Origin: Lycorma delicatula
Taxonomy: Eukaryota > Arthropoda > Insecta > Hemiptera > Fulgoridae
Direction of reading: 5' to 3'
Length of the DNA: 64,000 bases
NCBI RefSeq assembly: GCF_047948215.1
Contig: NC_134455.1
Coordinates: 150,084,575-150,148,574, forward strand
The translations under genes were made by a program, and so were the position numbers. The notes below the pieces were generated by a model. That model saw only the letters and a program-made list of their open reading frames with translations, was not told the origin of the DNA and searched no databases. Positions 11,744 to 23,106 of this stretch are shown here, one piece after another (position 1 is the stretch's first letter; each line of letters starts with the position of its first letter).

Positions 11744-12290
11744 TTGTTTTTTTGTTTGTTTTTAAAGCTGATACTCGTTAGCTGTGATAATCGTTATATT
11801 TTTACCCACGACGGAACGCAGACGGATTATGCGTTTGGGGTAAGAGGTTTTGTGTGTGTGTGTGTGTGTGTGTTTGTCTGTTATCATTTTCCTCAAAAAC
11901 TACTAGGCCGATTTCGATGCGGTTTTTTGCATTACATTAGTATCACTTCAGAGCCGGTTCTTAGACGTTTTTTACGGTTATAGGCCACCAGGAGGCGCTA
12001 TACTAGATGTGTTTCTCTAAAACGGCTGGGCCGATTTTGAAGCGGGTTTTGCATTACATAGGTATCACCTTAGAGCAGGTTTTTAGATTAGTTTTACGGT
12101 TACAAGCCGCCAGGGGGCGCTGCAGTAGATATGTTTCTTCAAAACGGGTGTGTCATTAGTACCCCCTCTCGACACAAGAAGCGCTAGTGTAGCACTGACG
12201 TACAGCTGCTGTAGTCGTATTTCTTTCTTTTTATGTTTAGCCTTCGGGACCAGCTTGGTTGTAACGTCACACAAAAGCGGTAAAATTAAA
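11744..12290. mobile_element. Helitron-like nonautonomous element fragment with tandem repeats
   Basis: A (GT)n run (11851-11873) is followed by ctcaaaaactactaggccga and tttcgatgcggtttt. That phrase is typical, from memory, of the 5' part of nonautonomous insect Helitrons and related elements. Two tandem units of 122-123 bp follow, with GC-rich ccaccaggaggcgct cores. I cannot see a Helitron TC start or a CTAG-type hairpin end, so neither the superfamily nor the limits are proven. Composition is clearly more GC-rich than the surroundings. The 63- and 79-codon frames crossing it have no known domain. Confidence 0.5.
11895..12143. repeat. 122-bp tandem repeat, about two copies
   Basis: The unit contains ggccgattt(c/t)ga.gcggg, ttgcattacat.agtatcac, ttacggttayargccrcca and ggaggcgct or gggggcgct, then tagatRtgtttct. 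Copies begin at about 11897 and 12019, and the start of a third begins at 12141 (aaaacgg) before similarity ends. Divergence between units is about 20 percent by eye. Confidence 0.8.
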
Positions 12291-12776
12291 TAAATGAATA
12301 ATATTTCAATTGTAAAAAAATATATTTAAAGTGGCCGCTAGTAACGCCACACCTGCGCGAATGAAGTACGGTATGAGCGTGCGCTTTAGTTAGAATTCTT
12401 AAATTTAATAAAAAATATTATATTTAAATAAAATGATAAATATTTTAAATTAAGTTGTGTGTGTAAGCCGTGCATCAGAAAAAAGCCGCGTGGCGGGAAA
12501 GTCCCACAATTGTGTTGTCGGTTTTTTTATTACTTACACTGCATTTGAAAATTTGATTTTGTGGTAAAAACCCTACTAAAAATATACTTCTATTTTTTAT
12601 TCCATAATAAATTTAGATAAATTGAACACCCCGGGTAGCCATATATTTCAACCGAATACTTTAGAATACATCTAATTTCCACTGTAAATTAGCCTTTATT
12701 AACAAATAACGTACTTTGCAAAACACAGCGTAGTAAGTAACGCAAAAAAATAAACAATGTATATGTGTATATACAA

Positions 12777-12778
<2 letters not shown>

Positions 12779-12819
<41 letters not shown>
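12779..12819. repeat. (AT)n microsatellite
   Basis: An uninterrupted AT dinucleotide run of about 41 bp, immediately outside the hairpin MITE at 12829-13027. Confidence 0.95.
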
Positions 12820-12823
<4 letters not shown>

Positions 12824-12828
12824 CATAA

Positions 12829-13027
12829 AAAACAACAACTTAACCACCAAACATAGTAACAGAAAAACCTATAACTGACGCCTGTAGTCTGTTAACAATA
12901 ATAGATTATTAATAATAGACTAATAAGGCTGGTACTTGTGTATAATATATTTTTAGTTTATTATTGCATCATAGACTACTGGTATAGGTTTTTTTGTTAC
13001 CGTGTTTGGTGGTTAAGTTGTTTTTTT
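12829..13027. mobile_element. Hairpin MITE, 199 bp
   Basis: The left end reads aacaacttaaccaccaaaca and continues as a block ending aaaaacctat. The right end is its near-perfect complement (aggtttttttgttacc ending in tggttaagttgtt). Pairing continues inward through tagtct...aataata segments and their complements, so most of the element folds on itself. It has no coding capacity. Long TIRs in a non-coding 200-bp unit define it as a MITE. The flanks are A/T runs, so no target duplication can be assigned. Confidence 0.85.
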
Positions 13028-13259
13028 GAGTTTAATTAGCACATGGCACAGTAGCCAATATACTGATGAATTATTTAAATTTTCAGAAAGTTATATATAT
13101 ATATATGAAACACACACACCTATATATAAAACACATAAAATCCAAAAAAATGTGCAGTATTAATTTTCTTTCTTCTAAGTTGAACTTTGCATTCAAAAAT
13201 ATATTCCTGATTGTTCTGTGTTAGGAAGTATGGTTTCAAGCAAGTGTAAAAGCCTATTT

Positions 13260-13330
13260 GTAAAGCATGAAGCTTTATGCTTTACTTTTTAACCTTGCAT
13301 ACAAGGTTAAAATATCTAACCTCGAGGTTA
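13260..13330. other. Cluster of three consecutive hairpins/palindromes
   Basis: Hairpin 1 is gtaaagcat (13260-13268) with atgctttac (13277-13285) around an aagctt core. Hairpin 2 is ttaaccttg (13289-13297) with caaggttaa (13302-13310). Hairpin 3 is the 14-bp perfect palindrome taacctcgaggtta (13317-13330). Hairpins 2 and 3 share the taacct/aggtta stem. The function is unknown. Confidence 0.7.
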
Positions 13331-13873
13331 AACATAGCAACAAAAATTACACAATGTTTCTGATACTATTAAATATAAAGTTACTACTCTAAACTTATAA
13401 ATAGTATAACAGTGGAATCCGGGGAAGAGAGAAATAATTACCTTCCTAAACCTTGAATGTGTTTAAATATTTTCATTTTATACTCTCTAACAATAATCCA
13501 GTTTCTACAGGGGATTTTTAATACATTATTAAAATTTTTAAGTTGTCCAGATTTAATTCGTCGGTTAAATTCCTTTATAGGTCTTAAAATACGTACAATT
13601 TTATAAGGAACCAGTTAATAAAATTAACTAGTACGGTTTCCAGTACGAGTGAGTTTTCTCTTTTTTCTTAAGTAAAGTGTTGTCACTTTTATTCATAAGA
13701 ATTAAGATTCTAGAAATATGCGAAATTACTGACCGATTTCTGTTTTATCTGTACTTCTAAGGTATTTTTAAAGGCAATTCATTTACTATTACAGAATTAC
13801 TTTTTAAATAGTAACTTAATAGGACGTGAGAAATTTTGTTTTAAACGTAAGAGACGCTTTCAAGATACAATTC

Positions 13874-14029
13874 TCCGATATCCGTGGCGGAGTGGTAGCG
13901 TCTCGGCTTTTCATCCGAAGATCCTGGTTCCAATTCCGGTCAGGCTTGGCATTTTTCATTCTCTACAAAATTCCACTTCCACATTCCCACCCAGATTTAC
14001 GTGTGGAATTAATTTATCAAGCAAAAAAA
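13874..14029 (+). mobile_element. tRNA-derived SINE, tail type 2
   Basis: The plus-strand tRNA-like head has tccgtggcggagtggtagcg (box A), tttcatccgaagatcc, then a decayed box B (ggttccaattcc) and tcaggcttggcattttt. The tail (ccacattcccacccag, tttacgtgtggaattaattt, then atcaagcaaaaaaaa) matches the 49.7-kb copy. The damaged box B indicates age. A 77-codon frame crosses it and is meaningless. Confidence 0.8.
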
Positions 14030-15220
14030 ATTTTTCGAGGATCTGTCAAACGAAATTGACGGGCCGCAGTGTTCTGTTGTAGATTTATTTCAATTGCCAA
14101 GGATTTTTTATTGTCTAAAACACGATTTTCTTGTTATGAAACTTCATTTTATTGTTTTAATACGTCTGTACTTATTATTTGACAAAATGTAATCCATTCT
14201 TATTCTTTGTATAAGCGCATGCAAAGAACTCATCCATTAGATGTTAGGCTCAAATACGAGTAATTTTAAGAATATCTTTAAAGAAGGTCCCCGCAATTAT
14301 TTTGTCCTTACCTATGTATTAGTTTTACGATAGTAAACCATATAGTGTAATATCAAGGTCTCAGTATACATCTTCACACCGTAGCTGCATTATCGTAATT
14401 TGCTGACCGGACTACACTATATTACGTATCAGGATGACAGAAGAACTGAACAATCGCATCAGATGCTGACAGAAGAACTTTATTTTCTAAAGTACGGGTT
14501 TTCTGTTAACAATCTGTCATTAAATATAAGCGATCCAACTTTTACGGATTTAATTTTTGTATAATTAAATTTTATAAACTTCAAATTTTTCTCTTAGGTG
14601 TTTTGCCGATCAAATTAAGAAATTCATTTAATCATTGAAGTAAGCTTTATATATAATTTCTCGGCTAGATCACGGCATGATTGTGAATATTAAAGAGAAA
14701 ATTAAATAAATTCTGTTATATAATTTTAATGGTATTATGGTAAGCATTAAGAACTTTAAAATTATTATATAAAAAGGCTTAAGAACTTTTTAAAAACTTA
14801 AATATTTAGAATGAAAAAGTTTTAGATAATTATATTTTTAAGATTTCAAAAAAATGTGCTTTTTAATTTTACTTGTTACTTCAGTAAGTGTTCTTTTATA
14901 AAAAAAATTTCTGTAAACGAAAAAGAAAGTTTATCACAATTTTTAGCGTACGGTACGACAAAAATGCGTTTACGCGAAAGCTTACCTGTGTTTATGTTCT
15001 AACTTCGTTGCGTCATCCTTCTACTTACAATTGTGGCCACTGTTATGGTATTTGATATGAACTCTCTTAAATATTATCATAATTTCTTGCCTAAACCCTT
15101 TTGTCAGTTAGTTTTTTTTTTTTCAGCAAAAAAAAGAATCAAATACTTTCAATCTTTGACATTACAAAATTAAAGACTATTTAATGATTCTCGATAATAA
15201 AAAAAATTACAGAACTTTAA
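14030..15220. other. AT-rich stretch, no gene seen
   Basis: The block at about 14330-14480 contains a short direct repeat (ctgacagaagaact or atgacagaagaact at about 14433 and 14467) and an inverted pair (atatagtgtaatat near 14340, actatattacg near 14412). These may be remnants of a small transposon. No gene is seen. Confidence 0.45.
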
Positions 15221-15224
15221 AATC

Positions 15225-16460
15225 TTGATTATTAAACATATCACGTTTGTTTATCCCCCTTTCCGCCATCCATTTTTACATTTTTTTCCATACTCCTCAC
15301 GGCCTGATTTCAGGATGTCTAAAGCCTCAGGAAAAAGTCTTCGGAAAAGGCCTTCTTTCTTTTCGGATTTCAGTGACGTTCTGCGGTCGGTACCAGGTGA
15401 TGCCAACCATGATGAAGCGGTTAGTATGGTTGTTAAAGAGTTCAAACTTGATGCATTTTCCAATGACAAATATGGGGCGGCAGAAGTACCACTCTCTCGT
15501 TAGGCGTCCTCCAGATTTTTGGAGGTTCCATAGCCGCGTGTTGTACAGTTTCTGCATCCGATGCTTTCTCTATTGTTACTTGCATCTGCATTGCACCAAC
15601 TCAGACTTTTTCTGCACCCTTGTCACGCCTTCCTTCGCCTTATGACTAATCGAAGGACTTATGTTTTTTGCTTTTTCAGAGTTTTCTTCATCCTTATGTA
15701 CATCGTCCATCTGTGGCTGCATCTTCGCGGGTTTTAACGGTTCCTTTTGCCGAGTAGATTCCAAGATTCTATCTTAGTATCAATGATTTTTCCCATCATA
15801 GTAGCAAGACTTGGCTTAAGACTCGGTAAGATGTGTTTTGATTTGAGTTCATTAAATAGTAGTACACCGATGGGAATATCACTCGTGGCATTCGCAGGGG
15901 TGGTATCCTGGCCGAGGCGGACTGGAATATGTCAAAAGACGAGATTTCGAAGATGATCTCCGGTAAAGCCCATACGGGATGGGAACGGAGGGGATGGCAG
16001 AAGATATCTTCCCATACGGGGTCAGCAAGACTTGGCGCAAGAGCAGAAAGTAACTGCTCCACGTTAACTTGGATGAAGAAGGAACAGAAGCTGCTTCTGC
16101 ATAAGTCGTTTTCGCATGAGGTGTTCGATCACTAATAATTTTCCTCACTTCAGGTAACTTATATTTTGCAGCGTTTTAATTTACTGAATCACTGTTTCCA
16201 ATTTATACACCGATCAGTTTCTTGAACGGCAGTTGTGGTGCTCTTTGCAGTTGAAACAAACTGGAGGATCTTTACACCGATCGCCTTCATGAGTTCCCAT
16301 TTCATACACGCAGGTTTCTTGCCTTTCACATCTGACCGCAGTGTGGCTGAAACATTGACACTTAAAACTTTGCATAGGTTGCGGTATGAATGCGCGCACC
16401 CCTAAACGATGTATGTCTCCACGTACTTTCTCAGGCAGATTAGATCTGTTAAACGTACTG
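15225..16460 (-). pseudogene. Jockey-type LINE ORF1 (gag-like) remnant
   Basis: On the minus strand, near 16399-16214, the translation contains a zinc-knuckle array: FKCQCFSHTAVRC (a CCHC knuckle with its first cysteine replaced), then ETCVYEMGTHEGDRC, then PVCFNCKEHHNCRSRN. This triple knuckle is typical of ORF1 nucleic-acid-binding proteins of jockey/I-group non-LTR retrotransposons, which package their RNA. Downstream (towards 15225) several overlapping minus-strand frames continue with Ser/Pro/Lys-rich sequence, as expected of the ORF1 C-terminal tail, but frames shift repeatedly. It is higher in GC than its flanks. A related copy is at 31.2-32.3 kb. It lies opposite in orientation to the LINE ORF2 at 17.7 kb, so the two need not be one element. 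Confidence 0.8.
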
Positions 16461-17488
16461 TTGTTACTGTTTCTAATCGTTCATTTTCTTTCGTATAACT
16501 TTCTTATTAATTTAATTTTTAGCAGTTTTAATACTTTTCTTATTTTTCCGGAGCATTTCGTAAAAAAAGATCGTTTTGTTTTTATGTATAATGTTCAAGT
16601 TTTATTTCGTTTATTGGTGTACTGTTGGTTGCTGTTAAATAACACGAATGTTTAATATTTAAATATGGTTTCCGACCAGCGTTTTCTTAAAAACTTTCAC
16701 GGTTTCTAAGCAGCTAAGGGTGCTCATTAAAAGGCGGATCACAGTACGTGTTTTTAACCGGAGTTCGATTTTCGAAAATAACTGTTGTTTCTTTCCCTAG
16801 TTTATTATTCTCTTTTGTCTTGTTTTTTTATTTCTTCTTTATTTTTCTTAATTAGTTATTACTATTTAGTATATCGGTAGTCCACTAGGGTCTGTTTTTA
16901 AATGTTTTTTTTTAAAAATATTCTTATCTGGCTTCCTTGACAGGATAAAAAACAATTCCTGCCGCTCTGAACACTCGAGTCAGTTTATTATTATTAATAT
17001 AACTTTTTCATCCTTCTGTTTCATTTTTATATGGTTTTTTAATCGATTTATGTTTTTTATGACAAAAGATTTTTTCCCATGTTTTTTAATTGATTTATTA
17101 TGTAGTCTGGCGATTTTAACTTTTTTTGACGATGCCATCCTGTAGGATCAGTGTCCCTTGTGCACTCAATGCTTTTTCGGTAAGCAGAAATTCTTGAAAT
17201 ATTTATTTCCAGTTTAAGATTCCACTTTACATGCTTGATAACTAACAATGACGAATACGATTTATCCAAAGAATTTTTCTACAAGAGTTTGATTTGCATG
17301 TAAAAAAGGACCACTTATAATTATGACATCCCTCTAAAGGATACAATTTGTTCTATGTTAAAGACTAATAATGTTAGTATTAATGACTAGGTTGTTGTTA
17401 GTATCACCAACCTCAGTCTTTTAAATCTTGATACTAGAAACATCAATGATCTTACCAGTAAAAGAAGAATGAATTCGCTTATTTTTAT
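16461..17488. other. AT-rich stretch between LINE parts
   Basis: No gene is seen. The part near 16680-16760 is less AT-rich and could be the 5' leader of the ORF1-bearing element, since it lies just upstream of ORF1 on the minus strand. The block 17090-17180 also has mixed composition. Neither carries identifiable motifs. Confidence 0.4.
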
Positions 17489-17677
17489 GTTATTTTTACA
17501 CCAATTTGAATACTAGATCGTAGATACCGGTGTTCTTTGGTGGTTGGGTTTCAATTAACCACACATCTCAGGAATGGTCGAACAGAGACTGTACAAGACT
17601 ACACTTCATTTACACTCATACATATCATCCTCATTCATCCTCTGAAGTATTATCTGAATGGTAATTACCGGAGTAAG
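17489..17677 (+). mobile_element. SINE family B, 5'-truncated copy
   Basis: This copy matches the minus-strand copy at 60598-60903 from gttatttttacac through aatactagatcgtagatacc, cggtgttctttggtggttgg, aattaaccacacatctcagg, ttcatttacactcatacata and tcatcctctgaagtattatc, ending ggtaattaccggag. The tRNA-like head is missing, as expected from incomplete reverse transcription. It adjoins, and probably interrupts or caps, the decayed LINE ORF2 that follows. Confidence 0.85.
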
Positions 17678-20180
17678 TATGATGTAACTGCACTCACTGA
17701 ATCATGGTTAATTGATGAATTTAATAGTTGTACTGTCCGGAAAGCTACATCGTTTTTAGAGCTGATAGGGTTTATTGTCCTGAATTTGCAAATGCGGGAG
17801 CTCTGGTAGTAGTAGTTGATGTGGAAGGAAGATGATTGATCAAAGGAAGTTGATGTGTTTCAGAAAACGAGACTTGAAGTCTGTTGACGAGTGTGAATGG
17901 TTGGAATTCACTATTCGCGGGAGAAAGAATTTGTTGTTTGTTATCTATAATTTCCTCTGTCTACTCTCCTTGCTTAATCGACTAGTATTTGGAAAATATA
18001 AACGGTAATGTGTATTGTATATTGACTGTTTGATATCATTCTCTTAGGAGGACTTGAATGCAAACGACGTAAATTGGCAAGATCGCTCATTGTTTTTTCT
18101 TAAGTGCACTTCTATGTCAAACGTAAGATCAGTTCCGACCGATCAGATCGGACCGACCTAGAGGAGTAGGGGCAAAAGAGAAAAGAAAAAAAAAGATCAA
18201 TTCCATCATTATTTTCTTGGATTTAATAGGACTATGTCAGGTCAACTTAGGTGTAAACTTGATAATAACCAGTTGCTATAACATAAAGGTTGATATCAGT
18301 TTTGATTGCTTTGTGTCGCCGGATGTACACCATAGCCCATTGGTTGTACGTTGGACTGATCTGCAATTGAATTTACCAACTTGTAAATATGATTTACAAA
18401 ACGTCTTGGCTTATATAAGCGACTTTCAAACAGCGATTGAAATAATTAAATAGTTAGCTGTTAACTGGAGGATGGGGTTAGCAGATTACAAAAAGCTACT
18501 GTTCTCAATGTACGAAGAATAATTTTCCCTCGAAGACACCAAAGCCAAATAAATATTCAGGTTGGTTTTCTTCATACCTTATCCATCACCTGAAATTGAA
18601 GAAGGCTCACAAAAAATATAAAAAGACTGAACTAAATGTCGATTACGATGAATTTTTCAAGTTAAGGAAAGAAATAAGGCATTTGATTTGGTGTAATAGA
18701 AAATCTCACGCTCTGAAAGTTCAAAAGACTCTATCAGTTAATATTATCCGCTTTAAGAGGTTGTTAAATACCGCTGTGATTCTTCTCTGACTAATGATAA
18801 TGAGGTAGTTTTTGATTCTGCAAGGTTGTTTGACCTCTTGGGAAAATATTTCAAATTTTTTTATCGGAAATTTGAAATTGTTGGTAGTATCTTCCAGACA
18901 TTAGTCATGATTATCTTAGAGGTGACAAATTTAGCTTATCTAATATTAAAGTCGATGAGGTTTCTGTGGTTATTAGGGACTAGATTGTCCCAGGCTGTGA
19001 GATTAGATGGTATTCCCCTGTTTACTATTTAGGGCGTTGCTAACGTTGTCGCGCCTATTTTAACATCATTATTTAATTGGAGGTTAAGCGTTGTTGTTTT
19101 CCCTTCAGTTTGGAAGTGAGCTTCTGTTATACTAATTCCTAAAAAGGGTGCTATCAGAAATATATAAATTTCCGATCTATTCCTATTTTTGGAATTTTAT
19201 CTAAAATTTTTGAAAAAGTTATTTTCAAGCTTAATTATAATTAAGCTCAAGATTGTATTTCACCTCACCATCATGGGTTTATGATAAGCCGTTCTAGTAT
19301 TTCCAGTCTCTGTAGTTTTCTATCTGTTGCCGGTCCTGCTGTTGAGAGGCAATGTCAGGTCATTGTAGTTAATTTTGACTTCCAGAAGGCTTTTGATAAA
19401 ACATCTCGCCGTTTGTTGTTACGTAAATTGTCTTCTATTGACTTCAGTGTTGTTTGTTGGGTTCAGTTCGACTTACAAAACAGATCATTGGGAAGGAGCC
19501 GTTTCTAAAAAATCTTCAGCTGCCTGTGGTGTTCCAAAGGGTTAACTGTATTCTACAATTACACAATAGATGATCACTGCAAACTATAAAACTGTGCTGT
19601 CTTAGTGGTCACTCTGGCTTGGCAAAACGGCTGATAGAACTTTTCCCCTGTAAGACGAACGCTTCTCGTTTTATTTATAAGCTAGATCTCAATGCTTACT
19701 CAGAGAAAAATTTATCAAGGACCTTTTTTGATTATTGTTCCTTGTTACAAAATATATTAGCTTTATTGTCAGCAAAGCAAGGAGGCACCTTGAATTGATC
19801 AAGTGAATAGGTCGACACTTTCGGAATATCAGCAGTTGTTCTTTGTCGAACAAATCTCTTGTCGGAAGCCACCTTGAGTTTTCATTAGCGATTTGGGATA
19901 GAGAAAGAGCTTGCACGCCGAGTTGATTGAGAAGGTCCAACGAGAATTTATTGCTTGGATGGAGAAAAAATTCCCCGATCAACTAATAGACAGGAATTAT
20001 GAAGTCTTGTGTAACGACTTAAAAACTTCATCCTTAATAAAACGTCTGGTATTTATGATATTTTTTAAATCTTTTCAAAAGCTATTGATAGATGGGAGCA
20101 GCGTTCTTTTTGATATTAGCCTGAGAGCACCTGTGCGTGGTGTTAAAGAGTGTAAAAAGTATAAACGTAGAATTTGAAGT
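17678..20180 (+). pseudogene. Non-LTR retrotransposon ORF2 (endonuclease + reverse transcriptase) remnant
   Basis: Plus-strand translation in changing frames shows the parts of a LINE ORF2 in order. The apurinic-type endonuclease has VTALTESWLIDEF (about 17685-17725) and a C-terminal SPDVHHSPLVVRW motif (about 18325). A linker rich in basic residues (KKAHKKYKKTELNVDYDEF, about 18600) follows. The reverse transcriptase then shows FRSIPIFGILSKIFEK (about 19175), motif A VNFDFQKAFDKTSRRLL (about 19365) and a motif B-like CGVPKG (about 19530). No FADD catalytic box follows at the expected distance, so part of the palm appears deleted. Many stops and frameshifts are present. It belongs to the jockey/CR1/I assemblage on motif style, but the clade is not resolved. 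It is certainly non-functional. Confidence 0.85.
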
Positions 20181-20475
20181 GACTGCGCACCTATTACCAG
20201 ATGACTCAGAGTAGCTAATGTTAATGAGTATGACTTTTTAACCGACTTCAAAAAGTGAAGTTATCAGTTCGATAATGTTACGCGTTATCTCCGACGTTAA
20301 TGTTTTTTTAATCGAAAGAGTATAGTTTCGGAATAGTCCCACATAAATGTTAAACAAATCTAATGATAATCTTAGGAAAAATACCAATAAAACCGAACGG
20401 CTTGACATTCTTAGCCGCTGATCGCTGGCACAGTACAAAAGGAGAAGGTTTATAAAAATAATTTATAAAAGATTT

Positions 20476-20607
20476 AAAAAACCGACTTCAAGAAATAATA
20501 GTACTAAAAAGTTACAAATAATTATATTTTTATTTAACTGAAGTAAAGTATTTAGAACAAATAACTATGTTTGAAGTCGGTGCCAACCAACACCAATTAA
20601 ACATAAA
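20476..20607 (+). repeat. Inverted-repeat arm (left) of the element hosting the Helitron
   Basis: It starts aaaaaaccgacttcaaga, runs about 130 bp and ends near ccaattaaacataaa. It is the reverse complement of 23107-23236 with about 80 percent identity by eye. The arm itself contains an inner inverted pair, ccgacttcaa at its start and ttgaagtcgg at 20571-20580, so the termini are doubly inverted. Confidence 0.85.
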
Positions 20608-20637
20608 GTAACGTAAAATTAGTACCTCAACTAACCG

Positions 20638-20712
20638 CTAGGCGGCTAAACGGGATATTTCGCCGCCTAGACGTAACATTTTACCTGTGGAAATCCCTCC
20701 CACATGTAAAAT
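20638..20712. other. Two adjacent hairpins inside the host element
   Basis: Hairpin 1 is ctaggcggc (20638-20646) with gccgcctag (20662-20670), a perfect GC-rich 9-bp stem. Hairpin 2 is attttacctgtgg (20678-20690) with ccacatgtaaaat (20700-20712), 12 of 13 paired. They lie between the left arm and the Helitron 3' end. The GC content is unusual for this window. Confidence 0.75.
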
Positions 20713-20864
20713 GGGATCTCAAGAACATATAAAATACAGTATCTCACGATCATACCTCATCTTCAGTATGCTAAGGCATATGTACTTGTGATGATATACG
20801 TATGTAACTAAGCATCTACAAAGTATTCTTATATCATATTTTACACCTCGCATTTTATTTTATA

Positions 20865-22996
20865 CTAGCTGTACCCGCTACGCTTCGCTGTGGCACATTG
20901 TGGTTGCATGGATGAGAAATGAGAAACAAAACAAAGCATACGTTTCATAGAAGTTTAATTTTGCAATACTTGTGGATATACAATATTTTATTGTTTTTCC
21001 ACTGTCTGCGTAGATATAAAGGCTATCTGGTTTGCCGACTCGGGAACACGCAACATACAGTTGCCCATGTGAGAAGCAATCCGCATCTAAATCTAAACGA
21101 CACAGTTCTAAAGATTGACCTTGAGCTTTATTGATTGTGATTGCAAATGCCAATCGAATTGGGAATTGCAATATTTTAAATTAAAATGGTGTATCGGTCG
21201 GGATCATGGGTATTTGAGGAATGAGGACATCTTCGCCTTTGAAAGGCCCCGTTAAAATCGTTGCTTCCACTACGTTATTCATCAATTTCTTAACTGCAAA
21301 TCGCGTGCCGTTGCAGAGTTTTGGCTGATTAATATTCCGCAGCAGGATAATTGGCACACCTATTTTCAATTTTAATATGTGTGGTGGCATCCCTGACAGA
21401 TCAAGCTAGTTTAAAAATTCCGTTGGATAATTAACTACTTCATCTGCTTCCACAACGGTGTCTATCGACTTATTTCCTCACTTTGAATGCTGGACTGAAT
21501 AACATTATTAAGTTGATAGACATCTTTATTCTTTGCGGCAAGGATAGCTCGTTCACTGAGCCAATCGTGATTTCTATGATTAATTTGAATATCAGGAAAT
21601 ACTTTTCCGATCAGTTCTTCTTCCGATGTTATTAAATTACAAAAATTATCAGGAAATGATAATCGTCTAGACGTCTCATCGACTGGCAGCTGTCCGTTTC
21701 CAATGTCCAGTAACTGTCGTGAGAATACCTCAGCTGATGGATCATTCTGCAACTGGACACGCATATTCGTAGTCAACTGCAATGTACGTACGTGTCGCCA
21801 CGGTGTTGAATATTTCAGGCAAGCATTTATTTCGTCTGCTGGTGTCGATCGAGAAATTACAGGCAATGTTTGCCTAAAATCTCCTGCGAGCAATATCAAA
21901 GCATTCCCGGATGGTTGAACGTTTCCACGCAAATCTCGTAACGATCGACCAAGAGCTTTAAGCGATTTTTTATGTGCCATCGTGCATTCATCCCAAACAA
22001 TGAGTTTACATTTTTGTAATACTTTTCCCATACAGGATGCTTTGGAAATATTGCACGTGAGAGTCTCGATGATTTGCATGTTTAATGGCAACTTCAGAGC
22101 TGAATGCGCAGTCCTTCCCCCTGGTAACAATGTTGCAGCTATTCCAGACGAAGCAAGAGCTAAGGCTATGTCATTTTTTGAACCGTTGCTAGAATCAATC
22201 TAATGAGGAATGTTTTCCCAGTTCCTTCTAGCGCATCCAAGAAGAAGGTCCCCCCAACTCCATCATTTATCATTTGATTTATGCGATCATAAATGCCTTT
22301 CTGTTCACGCGTTAATTTGGGAATGTTTGATTGGACATATGACTGAAGATCACCAATGTTGTAACTCTGTTCACGGCGTAAATCCACATCAAATGAAGCA
22401 ATCGCAACTCGGGTGGGTGCTGGCATTCCCAATTGACTAAGAATTTATTTGCAGTTGCTAAGAACTTGTCTTCAATATTTATCAATGCTTCGTTATAAAT
22501 TCCTTCTGTAAATTCAGACAAAAGTGAATATTTAACCTAACAAAGGATTTTTTGGTCATTATGTAGGGATATTTTTTTCTGTGTATTTGGTTATTTCGAC
22601 TTTTTTTGTTTGCATAGTCTTAAGTCTATCTGGGCTATAAGAAAGTTGGGTGTTTTAATTTATTTACTGTAAGTCATCCTTCTTGGTGGCTTTTCTTTTT
22701 GTTTTGGTGTTTTTTTTTTGTTTTTTTTTTTATAAAATACAGATGTTTTAGCTGTTAAATATAATTCAAAGAAATTTGGTCGTTGTGTTTGACAGCAGCC
22801 ATCTTGCATTGATCTGATTGGTTTTCCTTTGTTTACATTTCCAAATTAAAAATAGATAGATAGATTTATTAAAAATAGATGAAAACAATCTTTTATGTGG
22901 GTTTAATATCTTGCTAAAATCTGAGCTCAGTCGGTGCAGAACATTTTGAGTTTTTGAAGCGTACAGAAACGAACTTAACATTTTTATATATATAGA
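20865..22996 (-). mobile_element. Helitron, 2132 bp, deletion derivative with recognisable termini
   Basis: On the minus strand the element begins TCTATATATATAAAAATG (from 22996), the usual type of insect Helitron 5' end. It finishes with a GC-rich hairpin-forming stretch (agcgaagcgtagcggg) followed by CTAG (20868-20865). The host bases are A before the start and T after the end, the expected A|T insertion target with no duplication. The interior encodes only a broken Pif1-like helicase, and the HUH Rep nuclease domain is missing. It sits inside the inverted-repeat element 20476-23236, so it inserted after that element. Confidence 0.85.
20878..22521 (-). pseudogene. Helitron RepHel helicase domain (Pif1 superfamily) pseudogene
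   Basis: Consecutive minus-strand frames give a Pif1-type SF1B helicase. The N-terminal segment has TEGIYNEALINIEDK. Walker A follows as DALEGTGKT (frame 22432-22166, residues 66-74, with Glu where Gly is usual). Walker B is LIVWDECTMAH and motif III is LLAGDFRQTLPV (frame 22130-21462, DE at 47-48, GDFRQ at 83-87). TNMRVQ comes next, then [20 protein letters not shown] (21390-21181), and the C-terminal [11 protein letters not shown] and [14 protein letters not shown] (21171-20878). I infer frameshifts near 22432, 22175 and 21470, plus one in-frame stop near 21178. The helicase unwinds DNA during rolling-circle-like transposition. This copy is inactive and lacks the Rep half. Confidence 0.9.
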
Positions 22997-23106
22997 TTTT
23001 ATTTTCGTAGATCTCATTTTATTTTAGTGAAACTTCTATTAGCAATTTTGCATTGTTTAATAACTTGTTAGCAAGTAGGATTTGTATTATATTGATTATA
23101 GGTTTA

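Noticed and set aside
12779..12819. AT-run hairpins as biological structures
   Set aside because: Self-complementarity is an automatic property of (AT)n and is not evidence of function.
15247..15645. 132-codon plus-strand frame as a gene
   Set aside because: It is antisense to the LINE ORF1 remnant, whose zinc-knuckle signature is on the minus strand.
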